Of a DNA stretch of 64,000 bases, positions 50,801 through 58,591 are shown piece after piece. The notes below the pieces were generated by a model. That model was given only the letters and a program-made list of their open reading frames with translations. It made no database searches and was not told where the DNA came from. The stretch is from Pseudonocardia sp. SCN 73-27 (lineage in GTDB: Bacteria; Actinomycetota; Actinomycetes; Mycobacteriales; Pseudonocardiaceae). Every line of letters starts with the position of its first letter. Positions within the stretch are counted from its first letter, which is position 1. The position numbers and the translations under genes are program-made. The stretch is from positions 236,664 through 300,663 of the forward strand of contig MEGH01000005.1 of assembly GCA_001725415.1 (NCBI GenBank), written 5' to 3'.

Positions 50801-51098
50801 GCGGCGTCAACCTCTCCCGCATGTCGACGGCCGCGCGCCGGCTCCCGACCAGCACCAGCATGTTCTCGGGCGCGACACCCTCCCGGATGCGCTCGGCCAG
50901 CGCGGCGAGCAGCACCGTGGTCTTCCCCGTGCCCGGCCCGCCGACGACCCGCAGCGGACCCTCGCGGTGTGCCAGGACGCGACGAGCGGCGTCGTCCCAC
51001 GTCGGCACCCCTGCGGGCGCGACGGCACCGCGCACGAGCAGCGGCACCCGGCCGCGGCGGGGCGCGGCGGCGGTGCGGGGGGACGAGGGGCGTGGCAC
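47802..51098 (-). CDS. adnA: AdnA, partner motor-nuclease subunit of AdnAB
   Basis: A 1098-residue UvrD-fold helicase with a RecB-type nuclease. Walker A is GGPGTGKTTVLLAAL near residue 50; motif II reads LFVDDAQDLDPQQ near 281, i.e. DDAQD where DExxD is usual. The nuclease motif is PVVVDVKTGKTA near 979. A Cys cluster at the end (CERCPVRTSCPA) with an earlier Cys forms the Fe-S cluster typical of AdnA. The start is GTG 51098, 81 bases from the divergent hydrolase gene; sequence upstream is Arg-rich and excluded. Confidence 0.9.
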   Translation of the reverse strand: MPRPSSPRTAAAPRRGRVPLLVRGAVAPAGVPTWDDAARRVLAHREGPLRVVGGPGTGKTTVLLAALAERIREGVAPENMLVLVGSRRAAVDMRERLTPLLHPDGGNPESTTRELLVRTVHSYAFGVLRLHAARHGDPPPRLLAGAEQDVVVRELLAGEIEGDAPGSGWPERLRPALGLPGFAAELRELLLRAAERGLGPEELHRIGERFDVDEWRAAGRFFRVYEQVVLLRGAAGRGAPQATAPALDSAELVAAALDTLAADPDLRAAEQQRVRHLFVDDAQDLDPQQMELVGALGTTATTTLLAGDADQAVLMFRGADPQGLQAVEAETVVLDVDHRSAPLVRAAGERLAARLPGTGDGRSRRGPEGEDPDGGEVLVRVFASVTAEAAWIADRLRRAHLVDGVPWSEMAVLSRSTRRSLPGLRRALVASGVPIAAPPDELPLGRQPAVVPLLMVLRAATRPESLDADAAAALLTSPLGSGDPMRMRRLRRGLLRLHAAAGDQIASSDPLLVAALRAAVEGDVDPLATLPPSETAPLRRVGALLATAAAAAREGHSVEEVLWRVWQQSGLGDRWAESSGRGGPVGAAADRDLDAVLALFDAAARYSDRLPGADVAGFADYLADQQLPGDSMAARAPMGDAVSLLTAHGARGRQWQVVAVPGVQEGAWPDLRMRGSLLGTERLVDLLAGIAEPDARVSRVAPLLAEERRLFYVACTRAAHTLLVSAVQGEDEQPSRFLDELDPLPAGAAEARTVQRPSRSLVLAELVGELRRAVSTPGDPAVRERAALQLARLAAANVPGAHPDDWYGLAPVSTDAPLRVPGEVVPVSPSDVERIMACPLRWVLERHGGGDVGALAAVTGSLVHALVQSASAGAEPAELEHALRSAWARLDAGAPWYGRRELDRVRAMLAAFDEWVRTSRADGLRLVAVEQAVRLDLPVEGDVPGRQPEVGRAQGPWLQLRGRVDRLEVDAEGRPVVVDVKTGKTAVSARVAAEHPQLAVYQLAAALGAFGRLLEKGVTPGGARLVYLADRKASGQAKEPTQPPLDAAELARWRGVVATCAQDTSGSAFVARVSADCERCPVRTSCPAREAGRPVTAP

Positions 51099-51178
51099 CC
51101 GAGGATTCGACCACGACCCACCGACGATCTCCGCGGGGCCGCCCCCACCTGCCGTTCGCCACCGACCGTGATGGCAGC

Positions 51179-51973
51179 ATGACGGGAGTGTCCGAGAACG
51201 CCCGGCGCCTGCACGTGCACACCTTCGGCAATCCCGTCGGCGTGCCGGTGCTCGCACTCCACGGGGTGACGGGCCACGGCGCGCGGTGGGCCCCGCTCGC
51301 CGAGGCCGTGCCCGAACTCCGCTGGATCGGCGTCGACCTGCGGGGACACGGCCGTTCCCCGTGGGCTCCGCCGTGGAACATCGAGCAGCACGTCGCCGAC
51401 GCCGTCGCCGTCCTCGACCGGCTCGAGGTGGAGGACGTGGCCGTCGTCGGGCACTCGTTCGGTGGCGCCGTCGCGGTGCACCTCGCCAGGGCCGTCCCCG
51501 ACCGCGTCGAGCGGCTCGTCCTCCTCGACCCTGCGCTCGGCCTCGACCCCGACGACATGCTCGAGACCGCCGAGGACACCCGCCGCGACGAGACCTACCC
51601 GGACCTCGAGAGCGCCCGCGCCGACCGCGCCGACCGTTGGAAGGGCGTCGACGGCGCGCTCGTCGACGCCGAGGTCGCCGCCCACCTCGCCTACTTCGAG
51701 GACCGCTGGGAGTGGCGCTACCTGCGCTCCGCGGCGCTGGTCGCCTGGAACGAGATGGCCCGTCCCGCCGTCGTCCCACCCGCCGGGATGCCGACGCTCG
51801 TCGTGCCCGCCACGCGCGGCGAGTTCGTCGAGCAGTCCTGGCTCGACCGCTGCGCCGCGACCCTGGGCGCCGACCTGACCGTGAGGCCCGTCGAGGCGGG
51901 GCACATGCTGTTCCTCGAACGCACCGACGAGGTGGCCGCGCACATCCGCGAGTTCGTGCTCGGCCTCGACTGA
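51179..51973 (+). CDS. Alpha/beta-hydrolase (LipV-like)
   Basis: A 264-residue alpha/beta-hydrolase. LALHGVTGHGARWAPLA holds the oxyanion loop, VVGHSFGGAVAVHLARA the nucleophile elbow (GHSFGG, Ser near residue 95), and VEAGHMLFLERTDEV the catalytic His near residue 240. The acid residue should lie in the TLVVPATRGEF region. Homologues such as Rv3203 LipV are esterases/lipases, but substrates are unknown. ATG at 51179; a GTG three codons in is an alternative. Divergent from adnA and 17 bases before the ATL gene. Confidence 0.85.
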   Translation: MTGVSENARRLHVHTFGNPVGVPVLALHGVTGHGARWAPLAEAVPELRWIGVDLRGHGRSPWAPPWNIEQHVADAVAVLDRLEVEDVAVVGHSFGGAVAVHLARAVPDRVERLVLLDPALGLDPDDMLETAEDTRRDETYPDLESARADRADRWKGVDGALVDAEVAAHLAYFEDRWEWRYLRSAALVAWNEMARPAVVPPAGMPTLVVPATRGEFVEQSWLDRCAATLGADLTVRPVEAGHMLFLERTDEVAAHIREFVLGLD

Positions 51974-51990
51974 GCGCCCGGAGGAGACGG

Positions 51991-52272
51991 ATGGACGAGG
52001 AGACGGTCGAGGCTGTCCGCGACGCCGTCCGCGCCATCCCGCCGGGTGAGACGTCGACCTACGGCGAGATCGCCCGCCGGCTGGGTCTGAGCTCGCCGCG
52101 GATCGTGGGCAAGATCCTGTCCGAGGACGGGCACGACATCCCCTGGCACCGCGTCCTGCGCGCCGACGGCACCCCGGCCCCGCACATCGCGGTCGAGCAG
52201 GCGGCGCGGCTGCGCGCGGAAGGCGTCCTGCTGGTGGACGGCCGCCTCCCCCGCGAGCGCCGCCGCCGCTGA
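51991..52272 (+). CDS. Alkyltransferase-like (ATL) DNA-binding protein
   Basis: A 93-residue protein with the MGMT/Ogt-type winged-helix fold: IPPGETSTYGEIARRLG and IPWHRVLRADG. The acceptor Cys of true alkyltransferases (PCHR) is Trp (PWHR), which defines ATL proteins. They cannot remove alkyl groups; they bind O6-alkylguanine and pass it to nucleotide-excision repair. AGGAG precedes the ATG. It is the last plus-strand gene before a convergent nitrate-cluster gene; a palindromic repeat lies after its stop. Confidence 0.9.
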   Translation: MDEETVEAVRDAVRAIPPGETSTYGEIARRLGLSSPRIVGKILSEDGHDIPWHRVLRADGTPAPHIAVEQAARLRAEGVLLVDGRLPRERRRR

Positions 52273-52349
52273 GGCCCCTTTATTGCAGGAACGGCACTGT
52301 GCCAGGGCACCAGAGCCGGGGCGGGGCCAAGGGCACGCGTCCCGCGCTC

Positions 52350-52389
52350 GTGAGTGGCGTTATTGGCTATAGCCAACAACGCCACTCAC
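52350..52389. repeat. Palindromic repeat family A, copy 6
   Basis: A 40-bp palindrome with one mismatch (GTGAGTGGCGTTATTGGCTA / TAGCCAACAACGCCACTCAC), flanked by CTC and AGG. It lies between the convergent stops of the ATL gene and the chelatase gene. Confidence 0.92.
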
Positions 52390-52394
52390 AGGCC

Positions 52395-53066
52395 CTACGC
52401 GGCCGACTGTGCGAGGGCGTCCTCGTAGCGGGCCAGGATCGTGTCGACGACTGCCGGGTGCGTGCCCAGGGGTGCGGCGACGACGTCGGCCCCGCAGGCG
52501 GCGACGCGGTCGGCGAACGCCCCCGGCGCCAGCAGCCAGGAGGCGACGGCGATCCGCGTCTCCCCGGCCGACCGCAGCCCGGCGACGAGGGTGTCGACCC
52601 GCGGCGCGGCGGAGGCGGCGAACCCCACCCGCACCCGACGGCCCGTCGCGACCTGCAGCGTCCGCGCGGCCTGCCGTACCTGACCGAGAGCGACCGCGTC
52701 GGCCGATCCCGCGGCGGCGAGGACGACGGCGTCGCCGTGGCGCCACCCGGCCTGGCGGAGCCGGTCGAGCGCGGCCGCCGCGAGCGCGGGGTCGGGACCG
52801 ATCGCGGGCGTCACCGGGAACGAGGACGCCCCCGCGGCGGCCAGCTGGGCCGGCAGGTCACGGCGGACGTGGTACCCGGCGGCGAGGAACGCGGGGACGA
52901 CGACGGCGTGCGGCAGGTCCGCGGCGACCGACGCGATCGTCGGGCCGCGGACGTCGGCGTAGGCGAGCCGGACATCGAGTCCGGACCGGGTCTGCACCGC
53001 GTTCGCGAGGTCCCGGGAAGCGTCGCCCGATCGGCTCCCGTGTGCGACGAGCAGGAGCGGGGTCAC
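52395..53066 (-). CDS. Sirohydrochlorin chelatase (CbiX-like)
   Basis: A 223-residue chelatase: LLLVAHGSRSGDASR with the catalytic His at the N-terminus and VVPAFLAAGYHVRRDLP with the second metal-binding His in the middle, the CbiX/SirB pattern, and a second half repeating the fold. Next to nirBD it most likely inserts iron to make siroheme for the nitrite reductase. It is the last gene of the nitrate operon and overlaps the NnaR-like gene by four bases (GTGA), so siroheme supply is coupled to the operon. Confidence 0.85.
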   Translation of the reverse strand: MTPLLLVAHGSRSGDASRDLANAVQTRSGLDVRLAYADVRGPTIASVAADLPHAVVVPAFLAAGYHVRRDLPAQLAAAGASSFPVTPAIGPDPALAAAALDRLRQAGWRHGDAVVLAAAGSADAVALGQVRQAARTLQVATGRRVRVGFAASAAPRVDTLVAGLRSAGETRIAVASWLLAPGAFADRVAACGADVVAAPLGTHPAVVDTILARYEDALAQSAA

Positions 53067-54244
53067 CGCGAACCTCCGCAGTGCCCACCGATGGGGATGG
53101 GCCCGGCGGCGGGGTCGAGGGCGAGCCGGTACCCGCGTTTGACGACGGTCTGCACCAGCTTCGGCTCCCCCAGCGCCGCACGCAGCCGGGCGACGGCGGT
53201 CTCGACGGCGTGCTCGTCGTGGCCGCCTCCGGGCAAGGCGCGCAACAGCTCCGCACGCGCGACGACCCTTCCCGGGCGGCGCGCGAGCACCCGCAGCAAC
53301 GCCATCCCGGTCGGCGGGACGGGCCGCAGGGAGCCGTCGACGAGAACGGCGTGTCCGCGCAGCTCCAGGACGTGCCCGGCGACGGGTAGCCACCGCGCCC
53401 GGGCGGGTGCGACGGCCTCCAGCTCGCGGACCATGGCGCCGAGCCGGGAGCGGTGGGGTTGCACGGTGGGGACGTCGACATCCTGCAGCGGCGCGGCGGT
53501 GACGGGGCCTACGCACATGACGAGGACGGGTCCGCGGAGGGCGGCGAGCAGCGGATCCCGCAGACCGCGCTCGTCGGCGCGGGCCAGCATGCTCGCGGCG
53601 GCGGGGGCGCTGGTGAAGGTCAGGATGTCGACGCCGCCGGCGAGGACGGCGTCGGTGAGCCGGTCGAGCGGGGTGACGTCCTGAGGTGGCAGCCACCGGT
53701 AGACCGGTACCTCGACGACCTCGGCGCCCGCCATGACGAGGGCCTCGACCATGTCGGGCAACGGTTCCCCGTGGAGCTGGACGGCGATCCGTAGTCCGTC
53801 CACACCGGACTCCAGGAGGTGGTCGAGCACCTCGGCCGACGACTCGGACTCCGGCGACCACGCGTCGGCCAGCCCGGACGCCCGGATCGCCCCGCGCGCC
53901 TTGGGTCCACGGGCGAGGACGGCTCCCTTGCCGAGCACCGTGACCAGGTCGTCGCCCAGCCCCCAGCCATCGGCGGCCTCGATCCAGCCGCGGAACCCGA
54001 TACCCGTCGTCGCGACCGTGACGTCCGGTGGACGAGCGATCAGCGCGCGGGTGCTCTCGAGCAGCTGGGTGTCGTCGGCCAGCGGGACGATCCGCAGCGC
54101 CGGCCCGTGCTGGACGACGGCGCCGCGCCGCTCCAGCATCGTCGTCAGCTCCTCGGCACGCCGGGCCGCCGTGACGCCGACCGTGAAGCCCGCCAGCGCC
54201 GGCACGGCCGCGTCGTCGCGCTTCCCGGCGACGGCCACGATCAT
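53063..54244 (-). CDS. NnaR-type regulator: HemD domain fused to OmpR-type winged helix
   Basis: A 393-residue fusion. The N-terminal ~260 residues are a uroporphyrinogen-III-synthase-like domain (FTVGVTAARRAEEL, TVATTGIGFRGWIEAADGWG, ILTFTSAPAAASMLAR). The C-terminal ~100 residues are an OmpR/PhoB winged helix (RPVPPTGMALLRVLARRPGRVV, HAVETAVARLRAALG). This is the architecture of mycobacterial NnaR, which works with GlnR to activate nitrate and nitrite assimilation genes. It sits in the operon it would control. HemD-like catalysis has not been shown for this class. Confidence 0.85.
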   Translation of the reverse strand: MIVAVAGKRDDAAVPALAGFTVGVTAARRAEELTTMLERRGAVVQHGPALRIVPLADDTQLLESTRALIARPPDVTVATTGIGFRGWIEAADGWGLGDDLVTVLGKGAVLARGPKARGAIRASGLADAWSPESESSAEVLDHLLESGVDGLRIAVQLHGEPLPDMVEALVMAGAEVVEVPVYRWLPPQDVTPLDRLTDAVLAGGVDILTFTSAPAAASMLARADERGLRDPLLAALRGPVLVMCVGPVTAAPLQDVDVPTVQPHRSRLGAMVRELEAVAPARARWLPVAGHVLELRGHAVLVDGSLRPVPPTGMALLRVLARRPGRVVARAELLRALPGGGHDEHAVETAVARLRAALGEPKLVQTVVKRGYRLALDPAAGPIPIGGHCGGSR

Positions 54245-54600
54245 CGCCCGACCCTCTGAGACACAGCTCGCAGCGCGACGATCCCGCCGTCGACCGAGAC
54301 GTCGTACACCTCGACGCGCACGGTCGGGTCGTCGAGACAGGTGCCGTCCACCAGCGAGAACACCTGCTTGTAGACGGGCGACGCGACGGTGGGGACACCG
54401 CCGCGGTCGCCGACGATCCCGCGCGAGAGCACCGCCGCCCCCGAGAACGGGTCGACGTTGCCGAGCGCGTGCACCGACCCCTCGTGCGTGCGGAACAGCG
54501 CGACCTGCCGCCCGTCGAGCAGCGCGGCGACCCCGCGTTCGGGTTCGAGCTGGTCGACGCGACACACGGGCGTCCACGTCGCCAGGACGGCTGCGGTCAC
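54241..54600 (-). CDS. nirD: Nitrite reductase small subunit NirD
   Basis: A 119-residue Rieske-fold protein without Fe-S ligands, as normal for NirD: FRTHEGSVHALGNVDPFSGAAVLSRGIVGDRG, then VASPVYKQVFSLVDGTCLDD. It binds NirB to complete NADH-dependent nitrite reductase, which reduces nitrite to ammonium. GTG at 54600 overlaps nirB by four bases, and its own stop overlaps the start of the NnaR-like gene. Confidence 0.92.
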   Translation of the reverse strand: MTAAVLATWTPVCRVDQLEPERGVAALLDGRQVALFRTHEGSVHALGNVDPFSGAAVLSRGIVGDRGGVPTVASPVYKQVFSLVDGTCLDDPTVRVEVYDVSVDGGIVALRAVSQRVGR

Positions 54601-57119
54601 GAGCCCACCTCCGGGATTCCGATCAACACGGGCGTGCGGGGCGCGGGCACCTGCTGGCCGCGCTCGGTCACGAACGAGATCGTCGGGTCGGGGGATCCCG
54701 GCGCGTTGACGAAGGACACGAAGCGCGACAGCTTCTCCTCGTCGGCGAGCACCCCGGTCCACTCGTCGGCGTACGACGCGACGTGCGCCGCCATCGCCGC
54801 CTCCAGGTCCGCACAGATGCCGAGCGAGTCGTCGACGATCACCGCACGCAGGTGGTCGAGCCCGCCTTCCATGGCCTCGATCCAGGATGCGGTGCGCTGC
54901 AGGCGGTCCGCGGTCCGGACGTAGAACATCAGGAACCTGTCGACGAGCCGCACGAGCGTCTCGGTGTCCACATCGGACACGAGCAGGTCGGCATGCCGCG
55001 GGGTGAAGCCGCCGTTGCCGCCGACGTAGAGGTTCCAGCCGGTCTCCGTCGCGATGATTCCGAAGTCCTTGGAGCGGGCCTCCGCACACTCACGCGCACA
55101 ACCGGAGACCCCTGACTTGATCTTGTGTGGGCTGCGCAGCCCGCGGTAGCGCAGCTCCAGCTCGACGGCCAGCCCGACGGAGTCCTGCTGCCCGTACCGG
55201 CACCACGTGCTGCCGACGCAGGACTTCACCGTCCGCAGTGCCTTGCCGTAGGCGTGGCCGGACTCGAAGCCGGCGTCGACCAGGCGTCGCCAGATCTCGG
55301 GGAGCTGTTCGACGCGGGCGCCGAACATGTCGATCCGCTGCCCGCCGGTGATCTTGGTGTAGAGCCCGAAGTCGCGGGCGACCTCGCCGATGACGATCAG
55401 CCCGTCCGGCGTGATCTCCCCGCCCGGCACCCGCGGCACGACGCTGTAGGTGCCGTCGCGCTGCATGTTGGCGAGGAAGCGGTCGTTGGTGTCCTGCAAC
55501 GACGCCTGCTCGCCGGCGAGGATGTGGCCCCTCCCGAGAGAGGCGAGGATCGACGCGACGACCGGTTTGCAGACGTCGCAGCCCCGGCCGGTGCCGTGGC
55601 GCGCGACGAGGTCGCTGAACGTCGTGATGCCGGCACCGGCGACGATCTCGAACAGCTCGGCGCGGGAGGCGGCGAAGTGCTCGCAGAGGGCTTTCGAGAC
55701 CTCGACGCCTTCCTGCACGAGCAGCGTTTTCAACAGGGGGACGCAGGAGCCGCAGCTGGTTCCGGCTCGGGTGCAGGCCTTGAGATCGGCAACGGTGCAC
55801 GCGCCCTCGGCGATCGCTTCGCGGAGGGCCCCCTTCGTGACCGCGTTGCACGAGCACACCTGCGCGCCGTCCGGCAGCGCGTCCGCGCCCAGTTCGACGG
55901 CGCCGGGGGCGATGAGCGCCACCGGATCGGCGGGCAGGGCTTGTCCGACGAGCGGGCGCAGCGCGGCGTACCGGGAGGCGTCGCCCACGAGGACCCCGCC
56001 GAGCAGCGTCGATGCGTCGTCGCTGACGACCAGCTTCGCGTACGTGCCCGCGACCGGGTCGTTGATCACCACGGGCAGCGCGCCCTCGGTCGTCGCGTGC
56101 GCGTCGCCGAAACTGGCGACGTCCACGCCCAGCAGCTTGAGCTGCGTCGACATGTCGAGCTCGGCCGGCGTCATGCGGGCGTCGCCGCCCAGCAGGCGAT
56201 CCGCGACGACCTCCGCCATCGCGTACCCCGGCGCCACCAGCCCGTAGGTCCGTCCCTCCAGCGCCGCGCACTCGCCGACGGCCCAGACGTGCTGGTCCGC
56301 GGTGCGGCACCGGTCGTCGACCAGCACTCCGCCGCGCTCGCCGACCGCCAGCCCGGCGCTCCTCGCGAGGCCGTCGGCCGCCCTGATGCCCGCGGAGAAC
56401 ACGACGACGTCGGCGTCCAGCTCGATCCCGTCGGACAGCTGCGCGACGAGCCGCCCCCGGTCCGCGACGATCCCCGCCACCGAGACGCCGCAGCGCACCG
56501 CGATGGCCTGGCGCTCGACGAGCGTCCGCAGCAGTGCCCCACCGCCCTCGTCGACCTGCACCGGCATCAGCCGCGGTGCGATCTCGACGACCTGCGGCGA
56601 CAGCCCCAGCGAGCGCATCGCCCGCGCCGCCTCCAGCCCGAGCAACCCGCCGCCGACGACGACGGCCGATCTCCTGCCCGGCACCGGGCGCCCGAGCGCC
56701 GCTCGGGCTGCGGCCTTGATGGAGTCCAGGTCATCGAGGGTGCGGTACACGAAGCACCCCGGCAGCTCACGTCCCGGGACGGGCGGCACGAACGGAACCG
56801 AACCGGTCGCGAGGACGAGCGCGTCGTAGCGGATCGTCTCGCCGTCAGCGGTGCGGACCAGCCGTTCCTCACGGTCGATGCCTACGACGGAGGTACCGCG
56901 CCGGACGTCGACCAACGGATCGTCGTGCGTGCCGAGCGACAGCTCGTCCTCGGTCCGACCATCCACATAGGACGAAAGGGCGACGCGGTCGTAGGCCGGC
57001 CGGTCCTCCTCTCCCAGGACCGTGACGTGCCAGGTGCCGGTGCTGTCGCGGTCGCGCAGGGCTGCCACGAGCCGGTGCCCGACCATCCCGTGCCCGACGA
57101 CGACCAGCTCCCGGGTCAT
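54597..57119 (-). CDS. nirB: NADH-dependent nitrite reductase large subunit NirB
   Basis: An 840-residue assimilatory nitrite reductase. It starts with an FAD/NAD domain (GHGMVGHRLVAAL, ALVLATGSVPFVPP), then a BFD-type [2Fe-2S] region with CSCNAVTKGALREAI and TSCGSCVPLL near residues 420-470. It ends with a siroheme/[4Fe-4S] domain whose Cys ligands are CVGSTWC near 636 and CARECAEARSKD near 672. Electrons pass NADH to FAD to Fe-S to siroheme and reduce nitrite to ammonium. ATG at 57119 overlaps the preceding gene by four bases. Confidence 0.95.
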   Translation of the reverse strand: MTRELVVVGHGMVGHRLVAALRDRDSTGTWHVTVLGEEDRPAYDRVALSSYVDGRTEDELSLGTHDDPLVDVRRGTSVVGIDREERLVRTADGETIRYDALVLATGSVPFVPPVPGRELPGCFVYRTLDDLDSIKAAARAALGRPVPGRRSAVVVGGGLLGLEAARAMRSLGLSPQVVEIAPRLMPVQVDEGGGALLRTLVERQAIAVRCGVSVAGIVADRGRLVAQLSDGIELDADVVVFSAGIRAADGLARSAGLAVGERGGVLVDDRCRTADQHVWAVGECAALEGRTYGLVAPGYAMAEVVADRLLGGDARMTPAELDMSTQLKLLGVDVASFGDAHATTEGALPVVINDPVAGTYAKLVVSDDASTLLGGVLVGDASRYAALRPLVGQALPADPVALIAPGAVELGADALPDGAQVCSCNAVTKGALREAIAEGACTVADLKACTRAGTSCGSCVPLLKTLLVQEGVEVSKALCEHFAASRAELFEIVAGAGITTFSDLVARHGTGRGCDVCKPVVASILASLGRGHILAGEQASLQDTNDRFLANMQRDGTYSVVPRVPGGEITPDGLIVIGEVARDFGLYTKITGGQRIDMFGARVEQLPEIWRRLVDAGFESGHAYGKALRTVKSCVGSTWCRYGQQDSVGLAVELELRYRGLRSPHKIKSGVSGCARECAEARSKDFGIIATETGWNLYVGGNGGFTPRHADLLVSDVDTETLVRLVDRFLMFYVRTADRLQRTASWIEAMEGGLDHLRAVIVDDSLGICADLEAAMAAHVASYADEWTGVLADEEKLSRFVSFVNAPGSPDPTISFVTERGQQVPAPRTPVLIGIPEVGS

Positions 57120-58591
57120 GCTGCCCCCTCCGTGTAGTCGTGGTCCTGCGTGGTGGAGCCGACCCGTTCCTGCAACTGGGGCGGGCCCGGATCGGCGGGC
57201 GCGTCCGTCGCGGCCAGCCACGCGCAGATGCCCTCGACCGTCCCGGCGCAGCTGCCGCAGCCCGTCGCGGCGCGGGTTGCTCCGCGCAGCGCCGCGAGAT
57301 CCGTTGCCCCCGAACGCCATGCGGCGACGAGGGCACCCTTGGTGACGGTGTTGCACCGGCACACCACGGCGGCCGCGGGGAGGCGCCCCGGATCGGAGGT
57401 CGGCGTCGCCTCGCCCGGAAGCGCGCGCCCGAGCAGCAGGGCGAGGCGGTCGGACGGGGCGGGCGATCCGGTGTCGTGCAGCTGGATCATCGACGCCGCC
57501 GCGTCAGGGAAGCCGATCATGATCCCGCCGACGACCCGGTCGTCGCGCAGCGCCAGCTTCGCGTACCGGCCGCGGCGGGAGTCGGTGAGCCGCAGCAGCT
57601 CCACGGTGTCGTCCTCGGCGTGGACGTCACCGACCGCGGTGAGGTCGACGCCGGAGGCCTTGAGCCGGGTGACGGCCCGCGTACCGCGGTAGCGGGCAGC
57701 CGGGTCGGCGCCGGTGAGCAGGTCGGCGAGGACCGCGGCCTGCTCCCATCCGGGCTGGACGAGCCCGGATGGGGCGCCGTCGTGCTGGGCGCAGTCGCCG
57801 ATCGCGTACACGTGCTCCAGCGAGGTGCGCAGCCGGTCGTCGACGACGATCCCGCGGTCGACCTGGGCGCCGGCGTCGGACGCGAGCGTGGTCTCGGGGC
57901 GCACCCCGGCGGCGACGACGAGGCCGTCCGCATCGATCACGGTTCCGTCGTTGCAGGTCAGGCCGGTGCCGGGCGCCCAGGAGACGGCGCCGACCCCGAG
58001 CAGGACCCGCACCCCCAGCTTGTCGACGACATCGGCCAGTACCGCGCCTGCACCCGCGTCGAGTTGGCGTTCCATGAGGTGCCCGGCCGGGTGGACGACG
58101 GTGACGTCGACACCTCGGGCGGCGAGCCCGCGTGCCGCCTCCAGCCCGAGGAGCCCGCCGCCGAGGACGGCGAGCGTCGCGCCGGGGCGGGCCATGTCGA
58201 GGATGGCGAGGCAGTCGTCGAGGTCCCGGAATCCGACGACGCCGGGCCCCGGCACTCCGGCGACCGGCGGCAGCCAGGCTCGCGAGCCGGTCGCGAGGAC
58301 GAGGTCGTCATAGGGCAGGAGGGTGCCGTCGGCGAGGGTCAGGGTGCGCGTGGCCGGACGGAGTGAGACTGCCGCGATCCCGGACCGCAGGTCGACCTCT
58401 GGATCGACCGTGGGCAGCGCGATCCCCGCGGGATCGATGCCGCCGGCGAGGACCGTCGACAGCAGGACCCGGTTGTACGCGGGATGCGCCTCGGCCCCGA
58501 CGACGGTCAGCCGCGCGCCACCGCGGCGACGCACCTCGTCGGCGAACCGGGCGCCGACCATCCCGTTGCCCACCACCACGATGCGCCTCAT
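57116..58591 (-). CDS. Assimilatory nitrate reductase electron-transfer subunit (NasB-like)
   Basis: A 491-residue FAD-dependent pyridine-nucleotide oxidoreductase plus BFD-like domain. It resembles the N-terminal half of NirB (GNGMVGARFADEV, VLATGSRAWLPPV, GGGLLGLEAARGL) and carries a Cys cluster CRCNTVTKGALVAAW...GCGSCAGTVEGICAW near residues 410-460. It presumably takes electrons from NAD(P)H and passes them to the molybdopterin nitrate reductase encoded just upstream, as NasB does in other bacteria. ATG at 58591 overlaps the nitrate reductase stop by four bases. Confidence 0.85.
   Translation of the reverse strand: MRRIVVVGNGMVGARFADEVRRRGGARLTVVGAEAHPAYNRVLLSTVLAGGIDPAGIALPTVDPEVDLRSGIAAVSLRPATRTLTLADGTLLPYDDLVLATGSRAWLPPVAGVPGPGVVGFRDLDDCLAILDMARPGATLAVLGGGLLGLEAARGLAARGVDVTVVHPAGHLMERQLDAGAGAVLADVVDKLGVRVLLGVGAVSWAPGTGLTCNDGTVIDADGLVVAAGVRPETTLASDAGAQVDRGIVVDDRLRTSLEHVYAIGDCAQHDGAPSGLVQPGWEQAAVLADLLTGADPAARYRGTRAVTRLKASGVDLTAVGDVHAEDDTVELLRLTDSRRGRYAKLALRDDRVVGGIMIGFPDAAASMIQLHDTGSPAPSDRLALLLGRALPGEATPTSDPGRLPAAAVVCRCNTVTKGALVAAWRSGATDLAALRGATRAATGCGSCAGTVEGICAWLAATDAPADPGPPQLQERVGSTTQDHDYTEGAA

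Noticed and set aside
52273-52349. A possible small gene or riboswitch after the ATL gene
   Set aside because: Only a short GGCAC/GTGCC dyad and GC-rich sequence are present; no start with a ribosome site and no known riboswitch core.
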